A stretch of 64,000 bases of DNA from Bactericera cockerelli (Eukaryota > Arthropoda > Insecta > Hemiptera > Triozidae), in contig CM044959.1 in NCBI GenBank assembly GCA_024516035.1, positions 19,488,525-19,552,524 of the forward strand, read 5' to 3'. A model generated the notes under the pieces. The model saw only the letters and a program-made list of their open reading frames with translations. It was not told the DNA's origin and ran no database searches. How positions within the stretch are numbered: the stretch's first letter is position 1; the number at the start of each line of letters is the position of its first letter. Position numbers and translations under genes: made by a program. Positions 11,086-21,052 of the stretch are shown here, one piece after another.

Positions 11086-11604
11086 GGATTTACGATCTCT
11101 TGGTAACTAACGAGTTTAATTATTCTATATAATAATATGTTATGATTTTCACTTTGTATGCAATGCATGAATGAGCTATAGGACTTGAAAAACACCCTCC
11201 TTTTTGTCTGGGGATGCTTTAGTTCCGTAGCTCCTTAGCATTGGCCGCCCCTGGTGAGGCCTACACCTATACTCATGACAGTATACTTACCTATATGGTT
11301 TGGTAAACTGCGAATACTTACTAACCAAAACCAAAACTTGGTTCATCAGAGTGGAAATACCTAAAATAATAGAATTATCAATTATTAGGTATGAAGCAAG
11401 TAGGTTAGCAGGTACCAATTGTTTTCTTTGTTTTTCCAGCAATACTCACATAATATAATATCTATATTATTTAGGTACTAATAATACATGAGTACCTACG
11501 TATTACCTCCTCTTCCTGGAAAAGTATGGGAATCTACCTGCATGGAAATTTGTTTATCTTAATGGTTTATTATGTTACCTTCCACTAAAGAGTGTTATTA
11601 TTAT
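11086..11604. other. No gene recognised
   Basis: AT-rich; nothing supported. Confidence 0.5.
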
Positions 11605-11612
11605 GTCTCGTG

Positions 11613-12584
11613 GGGAACTTCACGATTCGGCCCAAATTACCTGAGTAGACCTTTTCCATAGCATGATTCGGCCCCAAAAAAAACACAAAAAAACACAACC
11701 TGATTCGGCCATAACCCGATTCGTCCCAAAACACACTATCAAGTTTTGATCCCACATCAAAAATCCCACTTTTATTCCAACAAAAAGTCCCACTTTCATT
11801 CCGCCAAAAAATCCCTATAAAATAGTATGGAAACATTGTTTTGAACCAGTAACAGTCACCTCTGTTATCAGTGTTTATTTGAGTGTTTGACAGTAGGGTT
11901 AGGTAAAATACATAGAAGGACATGCCTCAACAATATAGTAGGGTTAGGTAAAATACATAGAAGGCCATGCCTCAAGAATATAGTAGTGTTAGGTAAAATA
12001 CATAGAAGGCCATGCCTCAGGAATATAGTAGGGTTAGGTAAAATACATAGAAGGCCATGCCTCAAGAATATAGTAGTGTTAGGTAAAATACATAGAAGGC
12101 CATGCCTCAAGAATATAGTAGGGTTAGGTAAAATACATAGAAGGCCATGCCTCAAGAATATAGTAGGGTTAGGTAAAATATATAGAAGGCCATGCCTCAA
12201 GAATAAAGTAGGGTTAGGTAAAATACATAGAAGGCCATGCCTCAAGAATATAGTAGGGTTAGGTAAAATACATAGAAGGCCATGCCTCAAGAATATAGTA
12301 GGGTTAGTAAAATACATAGAAGGGCATGTATCAAGAATATAGTAGGGTTAGGGATAATACATATAGAAGGCCAATGCCTCATATAGAAGGTAATTTCGTA
12401 ATTTAATGTTGAATAATAAAAAATCCCTCAATATGTACGGTACTTAGAATGTTGCACTGGGCCGAATCGTGTTGTTTATTTTTTGGTCAAGATAACGTTT
12501 CGGGACGAATCGTTCGGTGACTTTTTTTACCTGAAATCAAAAACCTTTTTCATAAACCTTTTTGGGCCGAATCGTAATGTGCCC
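11613..12584. mobile_element. Non-autonomous DNA transposon, 8-bp TSD, superfamily unclear
   Basis: 972 bp bounded by the 8-bp direct repeat GTCTCGTG (11605-11612 and 12585-12592). The termini are inverted repeats: left GGGAACTTCACGATTCGGCC, right (reverse complement) GGGCACATTACGATTCGGCC, about 24 bp with 3 mismatches. GATTCGGCCC-type motifs recur four times inside the left end and, inverted, three times inside the right end, like subterminal transposase-binding sites. No transposase is present. The centre is a 45-bp minisatellite. An 8-bp TSD fits hAT, P or Merlin, but the GGG terminus does not fit classic hAT ends. Confidence 0.75.
11890..12390. repeat. Minisatellite, 45-bp unit, about 11 copies
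   Basis: Units contain AGTAGGGTTAGGTAAAATAC and ATAGAAGGCCATGCCTCAAG. Because 45 is a multiple of 3 and no unit contains a stop in some frames, open frames of about 150 codons appear on both strands; they are repeat artefacts. Later units (after 12300) degenerate. The same unit occurs at 17900-18115 in another transposon. Confidence 0.95.
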
Positions 12585-12592
12585 GTCTCGTG

Positions 12593-13057
12593 TACCTACC
12601 AAAAATAATAAAGTATTTTCAAAGTATTCAATCTTTTTTAAATTGAAACACGACCTTCAAGGATACAGGATATGGACCTCAACTTCAAAATTCACTCTCT
12701 AATATAATCTAGAGGTTACTTTTCAAATAGTTATCTATAATTTTTCAATAATTTCCTTCAAATATACCAAGTAAATCAAAAATATTGTATCACAAAATGA
12801 AAAACAACGCCTGTCGACAGAGAACAATGCAAAAACTGTTGAGAGTAGGCTGGGACCTCGCGGCCTGAGCAGACTCCAGCTCCAGATGAAGTAGGTACAA
12901 TAGGTATGTGATGTTATTAGTTATTACTGTCAACAGGTACACCTTCATAGCTTCATAGGCCCGCCCACAAACCTATCCCTCCAGCCAGCACGGCACCTCT
13001 CATAAAATAATAATAATATCGCCTTATTTATACTGCCCGATTAGGACTATCAAGTTC
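12593..13057. other. No gene recognised
   Basis: Nothing supported. Confidence 0.5.
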
Positions 13058-13212
13058 TATTATTCCAGCAGTGAGCCGAAGACATATTATTATGTGGTAA
13101 AAATCCCAAATGGGAGGATAACTTGTCATGCCCCGGCTGGGTTTCGAACCCGCGACCTCTGGAATCTCTGGATTCACAGAGTGCCGCCTTTACCACTGAG
13201 CTACCGGGACAT
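13058..13212 (-). repeat. SINE family F (tRNA-derived)
   Basis: Minus strand: GTCCCGGTAGCTCAGTGGTA (A box), GCGGGTTCGAAACCCAGCCG (B box), then GGGGCATGACAAGTTATCCT and a tail matching 26129-26275. The head looks like a tRNA, but the acceptor 3' side reads into the SINE body. Confidence 0.85.
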
Positions 13213-13379
13213 GACCATATAGTGACCGGAGTGTCCAGAACACTATCACTGGTCTCCATCAGGTCACGGGAGTTCATCGTCTCTATTCCCATCCTCTTCT
13301 CGAGCATAAAAGAGAAAGGATTTTTCTACGAAGTTGTTCACTATCAAATAAAGTAGATAGAAATTAATGGAATAAGATG

Positions 13380-13452
13380 GTCAGCAGTGATCACACGTTG
13401 CTGACACCAGTTTCTATCTTACTAGTCAAGTTCAGCAACATCAGTATAGTAT
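13380..13452 (+). repeat. 5S-like SINE head fragment
   Basis: Plus strand GATCACACGTTGCTGACACC ... AAGTTCAGCAACATCAG. The pattern parallels 5S rRNA sense strand (CACGCTGAATACATCGGTTC ... AATTAAGCAGCGTC). Related to 13765-13841 and 14240-14320. Confidence 0.5.
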
Positions 13453-13458
13453 AGTATA

Positions 13459-13655
13459 GTTTTTTTTTTTTTTAGAGGTAAGTGTGCCCCGGAACCGCTT
13501 TCGCATTACTTCAGGACACTTTACCAGTACATCCATGCCATTCCGGAAACGGAAAATTTCGGTCAGAGATTTCCGCTCCGGCCGGGATTCGAACCCGCAA
13601 CCTCCGGGTCAGCAACCAATGCTCTTAACCACTGAGCCACGGAGGTCGGCTTGGT
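13459..13655 (-). repeat. SINE family E (tRNA-derived)
   Basis: Minus strand: CCTCCGTGGCTCAGTGGTTA (A box), GAGGTTGCGGGTTCGAATCC (B box), CGGCCGGAGCGGAAATCTCT, body, and a poly-A tail seen as T-run at 13461-13474. Single clear copy in the window. Confidence 0.8.
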
Positions 13656-13764
13656 TTCGTCGGTCGGTTAATTTAGACTGTCGGCTCGAGACAGGAAATC
13701 CCATTACGCTAACAGTTTAATATAGCACCTCTTTATTTATTGGAAGAGATAAAATAATATGTAT

Positions 13765-13841
13765 AACCCGATCTCACACGTTGCTAACACTAGTGCCCGT
13801 CTTACAACTGAACTTCAGGAACGTCCCACATCAGTAAAGCA
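13765..13841 (+). repeat. 5S-like SINE head, interrupted by a MITE
   Basis: TCTCACACGTTGCTAACACT, AGTGCCCGTCTTACAACTGA, ACTTCAGGAACGTCCCACAT. The sequence appears to resume after the MITE, at 13982 (GATCGGCGTTGGTCTCATGA ... CGATTCGAGTCTCATG). Confidence 0.5.
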
Positions 13842-13981
13842 CACTGAGAAAAAAAATTATCGAGAAAAAAAAAAAAAAAAAATTAAGGATAACTTACTAG
13901 CTATAACAAGGATGATTCATCCTCGTTTAAGGATAACTTACTAGCTAACAAGGATGTCCTCGATAATTTTTTTTCTCAGTG
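13842..13981. mobile_element. Small MITE, 140 bp
   Basis: Inverted ends: left CACTGAGAAAAAAAATTATC, right reverse complement the same through ATCGAG. Inside, AAGGATAACTTACTAGCTA occurs twice in tandem (near 13884 and 13930). It has inserted into a 5S-like SINE copy. The target duplication is short (possibly CA) and not certain. Confidence 0.65.
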
Positions 13982-14067
13982 CACGATCGGCGTTGGTCTC
14001 ATGACCGAAGATCGGCGATTCGAGTCTCATGTTCAGCAAAAATTTATTTGAAAGTGACGTTAAACAG

Positions 14068-14205
14068 TAGCTTGATCGATAAGCCGACGGACTTGTAACC
14101 TGGAGGTCTCTGGTTCAAGTCCCGGTTTCAGCGTGGAATTAGTGCAGCGAGTTTGATTAATTGTGACATCACATAGTGATTAACACAAATACCTATACAA
14201 TATAG
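14068..14205 (+). repeat. SINE family A copy
   Basis: AGTAGCTTGATCGATAAGCC, GGTTCAAGTCCCGGTTTCAG, then GTGACATCACATAGTGATTA. Near full length. Confidence 0.9.
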
Positions 14206-14239
14206 GTACATAATAACTTGAAAAAAAAAAAGATTGATA

Positions 14240-14320
14240 GCAGAGATCATACGTTGCTAACACTAGTTCCCGTCGTAAATCTTATCACTAAAGTTCAGCA
14301 AACGTCCAGGTGGTAGAGAA
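14240..14320 (+). repeat. 5S-like SINE head
   Basis: GATCATACGTTGCTAACACT, AGTTCCCGTCGTAAATC, AAAGTTCAGCAAACGTCC, then AGGTGGTAGAG. Third and best of three plus-strand 5S-like fragments in this 1-kb stretch. Confidence 0.55.
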
Positions 14321-15974
14321 TATGGTCCATGGCTGGTTTCAATCTAATCGTGAGAATTCATATCCTTCTGGTCATCTTGCCTCCCTCAGTTCTGGGTATT
14401 TTGTTCTGTGAATTAAGGTTCGAACCCCCGGCGTGATGTTACCATAATACCAAATTCGACGCGACATTGAGGCCAAAAATATCAAGCAACTTTTACACCT
14501 TCAACACACTGCAGATCTCTTGTGAAAAAATTCTAAATAATTAATATACATATATGCATGCATGGTCAATCATAATATTATTATGTGTGTTCCTATGACT
14601 ATATATCTATCTAATAATAGTAATGTATATGTAGAATTGCAGATATTTTATTCACGCAGAGTTCATTTCTCCGCATTTTTTTGAATATTTAAAATGTAGA
14701 TAAACACTAAACTTACTATAATATTTATGTTTAAAATAAATCAACTTTACAAAAAGCCAGTAGGTACCTCCAGCAGATATTATGTTCTCTCCAAACAAGT
14801 TAGCACCACATCTCCGGAGCAACTTTCTGAGGTCAAGTTCAAGGTTTCCTCCCCACCTGATGTACCAGCGTCACATCACGTGCAAAGAAAAAAAAAAGAA
14901 AAAAACGCAAGCCCAAGCTGAGCCTCGAACCAGTGGGTTCAGTCACCGGCAGTCACGGGACGGTTTTTGAGATCGATCTAAAGTCAACCTGACGACTCAT
15001 TTGGACAGTTGATGTAGTTTACTTAGGAGCTCAGGAGAGTGAGGACGCCGAGTCAGTCAAGTCCTGATTAGTGGTCTACTGGTGTGGCCATCCGCATATA
15101 AAAAACATAGTACATATTTAAATAAATAAAAAAAAAACTTAAAAAAAGTGATTTTTTTTCACTTCTTATTCTACTTTCCAAAGGTAGGTACCTACAGCGA
15201 TTTTCTCCATAATCATCAATTAAAAAAACGAATAATAATTTTAACCAAATCAATTTTACAAAAACTTAACAATGATAGTTTATTCTTTTGTTTTTCTGAA
15301 AAATGCAGCAGAAAATTCAGTTGGTTTTTCTACGTCTGTGATGGTAGTATATGAGTAAATATTTTATTGGTAGAGAGGTCCTTACTGAGTGACTAACCGT
15401 GAAGTGGATAGTAGACTATCTAGTCTAGATCTACTTCATACCTATCACTACTATCTTCTGATATACAAGCTGGGAAGTCGAGAATATCGATCTAAAAAGT
15501 TATCAGAGCAGTTTATGTGCATTACGCGAAGGCAATCCCTCGAAAATCTGATCAGTACAATTAATTTTATTACATTTATTTATTAGGTACCTAAATTTAT
15601 TTATACTAGAATATTACGTTAATTTTTAAAATAATTTACTGTTCAAATCAATTGTTAAACACCTCAATTAACTTTTAATTTCTGTGCGGATTACCAATAA
15701 TTCATCGGAACTTTTTGTGCATAAGGTAAGTTAAATCTTTTCCTGACTTTTTCTTTTCACATGGGGATCTCCGTTTTTGAATGGGTGTTAGTACATAGGT
15801 ACTCTACGATTTTCTGTTACTATAAATGATTTGAATAAAAAAAATACAATACTTCCGATTCTTAATATTAGAAATTTAGCGGAAGTAATTTTTTGACATT
15901 AAAAAAAAAATATATATATATATATATTTTTTAGTCCTCTCACTGTCTAAGTAAGTAAGTAAGTAAAGTAAAGT
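14321..15974. other. No gene recognised
   Basis: AT-rich. Palindromic GTAGGTACCTAC-type words at 14761, 15184 and 15588. A tRNA-like minus-strand patch at 14918-14945 (CTCGAACC) is too weak to call. TA repeat at 15911-15927 and GTAA repeats at 15950-15968. Confidence 0.45.
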
Positions 15975-16088
15975 TATCATATTTGTGTTGATCACAATGG
16001 TGATATCACAACTACTCAAACTCGCTTTACTAAATTTTTTGCTAAACGTGGGACTTGAACCACCGACCTCCAGATTACAAGTCCGCCG
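15975..16088 (-). repeat. SINE family A, 3' part, split by hAT-like insertion
   Basis: Body and B box (minus strand GGTTCAAGTCCC...) run up to GTCCGCCG at 16081-16088, where the 3.6-kb element begins. The rest resumes at 19674. Confidence 0.9.
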
Positions 16089-16690
16089 TAGAGTTGCCGC
16101 GATTAATCGAACTAATCGATTAATCGATTATTAATAATCGATTATTTGATAATCGATTAACGATTAGTGACTAGTCAGATAATCGATTAATCGATTATTT
16201 TCATGTCGATTAATCGATTATTTTGGACTATCTACTATCTAGTTAATATAGTACTTATAGTTATCTAGATCTAGCAAGCACCTTGGGATTGGGGGAAAAA
16301 AAAGTAAAAATTGGGGGATTTTTTTTAATTTTTTCTGGCAACACTGGTTACTGGTTATAAAAGGCGGAAATCACGGCATTTTTTAAATAACCTAACATTA
16401 AAATTTTAAAAACTAAAAGTGTCATTCTCAATTCTGTCATTGTCAATATTATAGCATTATAGCAATGAGAATGATACATGGTTTATAGGGTATATGTGTT
16501 TCTTTCTCTAAACATAACAGAAAACAAATCACCCATTGCCAGGTGTCGTTTTTTTTTTTATTCAACCTGTGACATTCAACATGTAAAACTATGACAACTT
16601 GTTTTTTAAATTGATAAAATATATGCCGTCGTGACAAACTATATAAAAAGAAAAAAAATATTAATAAAATCTAGTTAGATGAAAAAATTG

Positions 16691-16691
<1 letters not shown>

Positions 16692-16725
<34 letters not shown>

Positions 16726-16727
16726 CA
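16692..16727. repeat. T-homopolymer, about 35 nt
   Basis: Uninterrupted T-run inside the hAT-like element; possible poly-A tail of a minus-strand retrocopy, with no identified body. Confidence 0.8.
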
Positions 16728-16807
16728 GAGTGGGCACTATAGATCCAGTAGAGGTCAAAATTGGCTCAATTAGTATCTAATTAAAGGAAAAGATATGAGA
16801 AATGATA

Positions 16808-17348
16808 ATCCCCCAAAAACACCACTTCGTGGTTAAAAAAAGAAGAACGCCTCACTCAAAAGAATGATTATAATTAGTTAAAAATAAATGATATCAAATT
16901 GAGAACACCTTACCACCTCTCTTTCTGTATCTCTGCACTCCTCTCTGAATTTATTCCTCTTATGTTTATCTTTCTTTATCCTTTCTAGGGGTCATCCCAA
17001 ACTTGATTTCTCTTTAAATTTACTTGTTGCACGGCAATAAAAAATGGAGGTCGGAGTATGATTTTTCTGAACTTATTTGATTTGAATCGAGAAAATTACA
17101 CCGCGACCGCCTTTTTTATTGCCGTGCGACAAGTAAATTTAAAGAGAAATCAAGTTTAGGATGACCCCTAGAAAGGATAAAGAAAGATAAACATAAGAGG
17201 AATAAATTCAGAGAGGAGTGCAGAGATACAGAAAGAGAGGTGGTAAGGTGTTCTCAATTTGATATCATTTATTTTTAACTAATTATAATCATTCTTTTGA
17301 GTGAGGCGTTCTTCTTTTTTTAACCACGAAGTGGTGTTTTTGGGGGAT
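16808..17348. mobile_element. 541-bp near-perfect palindrome (foldback element)
   Basis: Two arms of about 250 bp (16808-17062 and 17105-17348) are nearly exact reverse complements, separated by a spacer of about 40 bp around TGAATCGAGAAAATTACACC. Tips: ATCCCCCAAAAACACCACTT and its complement AAGTGGTGTTTTTGGGGGAT. Arm divergence is very low (few mismatches, such as AAACTTGA / TCAAGTTT at 17001 and 17155), so it is young or gene-converted. No open frame of note. Confidence 0.85.
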
Positions 17349-17899
17349 ATCAGTTCTTTTTGTACGAAAATATAGGTTCATACACTACTGAAACATTATG
17401 AATAACAAAAGTAAATAAGCTGGGAAAATGTGAATGTACCAAGTTGTCTTTTTGTTAAGATATAGTTTTAGCAGTACGTATTTAATTTTCTTAAGTCAAT
17501 ATGTATTTGGATCACAGATTTGGCCCCTGAGTCCCCAAAGTGAGTAAATAATATATAAATTTGCAATGCAAGACCTTTTGATTCTATACTCAACATGATT
17601 AAGTTTATCTTTCAATGCTAAATAGACCTCGGAGCATCCTATGAGGGACAATAAAACACCTGGATTTACAAATGCCAAAGAAATTAATTTGTAATCACCT
17701 TATCAAGGTGAGGTAATGAGATCTCTCCCGTTGACCTTTTCTTACCCGAATTCTCTCCGGCTTGCTGCAGGGGTCACCACGAGTATCTCTCCCGGAAATA
17801 AGACCATGCTTTTTTACATTAGACATTTAAGAACATGAGAACTATAAAATTATCATTTTTATATAAGAATCGGCTTTTTATAAGGAAATCTTTAAAATC
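17349..17899. other. hAT interior, nothing recognised
   Basis: ATCTCTCCCG occurs twice (17721 and 17784). No gene. Confidence 0.5.
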
Positions 17900-18115
17900 T
17901 CTAACTATTGAAAGGCAATGCCTTCAGTGTATAGTAGAGTTAGGTAAAATACATAGAAGGCCATGCCTCAGGAATATAGTAGGTAGGGTTAGGGATAATA
18001 CATAGAAGGCAATGCCTCGGGTTTATAGTAGGGTTAGGTAAATATATAGGCCATGCCTTGGGTTTATCATAGGGTTAGGAAAAATACATAGAAGGCCATG
18101 CCTCAGGTCTACGAG
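17900..18115. repeat. Minisatellite, about 45-bp unit, 4-5 diverged copies
   Basis: GGGTTAGGTAAAATAC / ATAGAAGGCCATGCCTCAGG units identical in kind to 11890-12390, but more diverged, with insertions (GTAGGTAGGG) and losses. Confidence 0.9.
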
Positions 18116-18159
18116 TATATCAATGATTCCTAGGTGTTTCGATTATAATTTTTATGCTA

Positions 18160-18400
18160 GGTCTAAACTATGTAGGTATAAAATCAGGTAAAAATGCAAG
18201 CGACGCGATGGGAGACAATTTGGTGTTGATAAAACCATGAGCGGGAGAGAACTCGGTGGTGACGTCCCTTATCAATACCTCACAAGGTATGACTGTACCC
18301 CGGACATAATGGACAGAGAAAAAAAACTTCCCTGAAGGGGATCGAACCCAAGTCATCATGCGTGCAAGCCTAGTATGCTACCCACTTGGCCAAAGTCATT
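18160..18400 (-). repeat. SINE family G (tRNA-derived)
   Basis: Minus strand: TTGGCCAAGTGGGTAGCATA, GACTTGGGTTCGATCCCCTT (B box), then a T-rich stretch and CATACCTTGTGAGGTATTG. Related to 31168-31310, 34468-34665 and 58360-58500. Confidence 0.75.
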
Positions 18401-18499
18401 ACTATTATGTCACAATTTTTAAGGAGTAGCATCGATATTATGAGAGCTAATTCATCATATTTTATCTCCATCCAACCATGATTGTCCAAAATCAATCTC

Positions 18500-18720
18500 G
18501 TAATGCCGCCACAGGTCATTGCCCAATTCTGCAACTACTAAAATTTTCCTCGCGAGGGTAATGGGGTCGTCATGAAAATCAAATATAAAGATCGGAAAAA
18601 CAAAACAACGTTAAGCCCAAATTGAAAATACAGAGCTAAAAAATTTCGTGCCCGCCAGGATTCGAACCCATGCTGACTGGGTGGCAGGTCGAGCATGCTA
18701 CCAATAGACAAAGTTATATT
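18500..18720 (-). repeat. tRNA-derived SINE, G-related
   Basis: Minus strand: GGTAGCATGCTCGACCTGCC, CATGGGTTCGAATCCTGGCG (B box), GGGCACGAAATTTTTTAGCT. Body diverged from the other G copies. Confidence 0.6.
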
Positions 18721-19560
18721 CTAAAGAAACGGATGGAAAATGAACTAAATTAATACTTGGAAACTTAAACATTAAAATTTTGCAGTGAGAGAGCGAGGTC
18801 ATCTCGAAAAATACATACTGGCCAAGATCTGACCACTAAGCTAAGGATTCGAAGGTACCTAACCGCCAAAGAAAATGAAAAGGCCACCAGGTGCCACCCA
18901 GTGGACCGGATGAAGGAATAAAATCAATAAATTTGGTATCTGCTCATCAAGATCTTTCATTTGATACCACTTAAGATTAGTATTATCCTTCAATTCCCGA
19001 TTTGGGCTCCCAAAACCCGAGGCCGCCCAAATGGGCCGCCCGTTTATAATTTAGAAAATTTTTTTGGTCCGGGCTCATCTCCATTATATCTAGATCACTT
19101 TAGACACCTTACTTAATCTTCAGTGCCAAGTTAAGGACACGAAGTCGGGTCTCAAAGGATCCGTATGAAAAAAAACAGAAAAAAAAAAAAAAAAAAAACA
19201 AAACAAAATTATGAATCTTTTCATGTCTTTCACGATTGTTGGGGGGTCTAGAAAATAGGGTTCCCGGTGGCCTAGGAAGTCAAACAAAGAGTCAAATCAA
19301 CTTATTTTTCAACGTAGAGCCCATTTCTGATATAAAAATCGCGATTTTTGAATTTCATGTTGCACTTTTCGCTGGCTGAAAGTACATGAAATGCATGGGA
19401 ACTATGTTTTCCGTAACCTTACACTCTGCCGGGTCTCTTTCTTTGTATAGGCGTTCTTCACACCTCGGCCGAGGTGTTTGATATGAAATAAAAATAATAT
19501 GTCGTCGCGACAAAAAAAAAAGTAAAAATTAGTCAAAGTCAATTTTTGGTTAATTTCAGA
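18721..19560. other. hAT interior, nothing recognised
   Basis: A-run 19180-19198; short repeat shared with 4880-4930 at 19437-19490. No gene. Confidence 0.5.
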
Positions 19561-19673
19561 TAATCGTCAAATAATCGATTAATCGATTATTTGAGTGTCG
19601 ATTAATCGATTACCAACGAGTCCGATTAATCGATAATCGATTATCGAGATTTGAACTAATCGCGGCAACTCTA

Positions 19674-19795
19674 GTCCGCCGCCTTATCGACCAAGCGACT
19701 GAGATCGGTTTACTCTCCTTATCTTACCTCTATGGGCAATGGGCATTGGAAATCTATTTGGTTTTTGGCCTCGTTAACAATACAGGTATGTCTTA
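19674..19795 (-). repeat. SINE family A, 5' head (after insertion) plus composite flank
   Basis: GTCCGCCGCCTTATCGACCA through GAGATCGGTT (to 19710) is the rest of the split SINE. Positions 19711-19795 (TTACTCTCCTTATCTTACCT...) match 109-180. Confidence 0.85.
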
Positions 19796-19870
19796 CTGAC
19801 TAACTAACATATTATATTCGAAAAGGTAAACCGACCTCAGTAGCTCTAACGATAAGGCGGAGGACTTATA

Positions 19871-20430
19871 CAGGGTGGCGCATTGCGCATGACCACATTT
19901 GAAATTGTTACCATGCGTTTAATATTTGAGTTATGATATTGAAATAAAAAGTATTTTATAGAAAAAATGTGGAAGTTTATTTTACATGAGTCAATTTTTC
20001 ACGTCCAACATCTCCGCGTCAAATTTTTCCGGTCGTGTGATTTCCCGGAATGGGGACGTACTGTGGCCGCCACGCTCACGCTCACCCGAACTCACTCCTT
20101 GTGATTTTTTTATGGGGATATCTGAAGGCCAAAGTTCATGTCGACAAACCTCGTACCCTTGCTCACCTGAAGGATACTATCCGCCGTGAAATCGCTCGGA
20201 TTCCTGAGGAGATGTTGGTGAACGTGATGCTCTAGCGAGCGTCTCGAAGAATGTGTAACTCGACAAGGACGTCTTTTGTCGGGCATCATCTTTCATAAGT
20301 GAAAAACTGACTCATGTAAATTAAACTTCCACATTTTTTCTACAAATTACTTTTTATTTCAATATCTTAACTCAATTATTAATCGCATGGTAACAATTTC
20401 AAATGTGGTCATGCGCACTGCGCCACCCTG
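19871..20430. mobile_element. Tc1/mariner-superfamily element, deleted, 560 bp
   Basis: Inverted ends start CAGGGTGGCGCA and extend about 122-137 bp with roughly seven mismatches by eye (left 19871-19993, right 20309-20430). Flanked by TA (TATA) on both sides inside a SINE, the TA target expected for IS630-Tc1-mariner elements. Only the last part of a transposase gene is left between the ends. Confidence 0.85.
20000..20235 (+). pseudogene. Transposase C-terminal remnant (Tc1/mariner type)
   Basis: A plus-strand frame carries WPPRS..SPELTPCDFF. A second frame, one step over, carries LWGYLKAKVHVDKPRTL and later IRREIARIPEEML, ending at a stop at about 20235. The D in the LTPCDFF context corresponds to the last catalytic Asp of insect transposases of this lineage, known from many insect genomes. 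A frameshift near 20110 separates catalytic motif and tail, and all upstream domains (HTH, first two Asp) are gone. It is dead. Confidence 0.8.
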
Positions 20431-20513
20431 TATAACCATGAGTTCGGTTGTTCGAGTCCCTTGTATGTTAAATATTTAGTTGGAAGTGTTTGATTAGCAT
20501 AAATATGATAACT

Positions 20514-20929
20514 CTACATATATTCCAGAAACTTATATACGAACTTAAAGAATAAAGGATTCTCTTGGTTCTGCATGTAACTAATTAACATAATATACGT
20601 AAGAAAGGCCACGGGAAAAAATCTTTGCAGCGACTGAGTGTCACGATTGAGCTAGTGGAATCAAAATTCAACATAGTAAGAGACGACTTTTTTTACTACA
20701 TATACACTGATATATACTTTGGAAGGATATCAGCAATATCTTGTTTTTTTTGTGATAGTTTCATTTTTTTGAAATACCGAACAGAAAAGAAACATAAATA
20801 ATTATGTCCAAATCCCCCATAGTCCGCGCCATAGACAGGTATAACAACATTGTTCATAAGCCGACTCTCATTATCTACTTTAATTTAAACGACTTCAAAA
20901 TCAAAGTATATAACAGCTGTAGATAATCA
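20514..20929. other. No gene recognised
   Basis: Nothing supported. Confidence 0.5.
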
Positions 20930-21052
20930 CAATTACTCAAACTCACCTTTCCAGGTAATTATTTGCCATGCTAGGTTCTCAAACCACCGACCTTTAGGTT
21001 ACCAGACCATAACCTTATCGATCGAGGTCGGTATCATTCTCGAATGACCTTA
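20930..21052 (-). repeat. SINE family A, old copy
   Basis: Minus strand GACCTCGATCGATAAGGTTA ... TTTGAGAACC, tail ACTCAAACTCACCTTTCC on plus. Many substitutions. Confidence 0.7.

Larger units (their letters stand above)
16089..19673. mobile_element. hAT-like DNA transposon, non-autonomous, 3585 bp
   Basis: Inserted in a SINE with an 8-bp target duplication GTCCGCCG (16081-16088 and 19674-19681). Terminal inverted repeat TAGAGTTGCCGCGATTA is perfect over 17 bp. TAGAG ends and 8-bp TSD fit the hAT superfamily. Both ends carry many ATCGATTA / AATCGATTAATCGATTATT motifs (16110-16225 and 19565-19645) as subterminal repeats. No transposase (BED finger, hATC dimerisation region) is seen. The inside is a collection of later insertions: a 541-bp palindrome, a 45-bp minisatellite and two tRNA-like SINEs. 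Confidence 0.85.
19831..20513 (+). repeat. SINE family A copy split by Tc1/mariner-type element
   Basis: Head 19831-19870 (CCGACCTCAGTAGCTCTAAC ... GGAGGACTTATA), then a DNA transposon at 19871-20430, then the B-box half and tail from 20431 (GTTGTTCGAGTCCC ... ATAAATATGATAACT). Confidence 0.85.

Noticed and set aside
11868..12342. Open frames of about 150 codons on both strands with a 15-residue repeat
   Set aside because: Artefact of a 45-bp tandem repeat inside a DNA transposon.
11890..12390. Telomeric or interstitial telomere repeat because of TTAGGTAAA
   Set aside because: Unit is 45 bp with one TTAGG; insect telomere is (TTAGG)n in short tandem.
13058..13212. Functional tRNA gene (A and B boxes, cloverleaf-like head)
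   Set aside because: Acceptor stem does not close; the sequence continues into a SINE body shared with 26129-26275. The same applies to the heads of families A, B, D, E and G.
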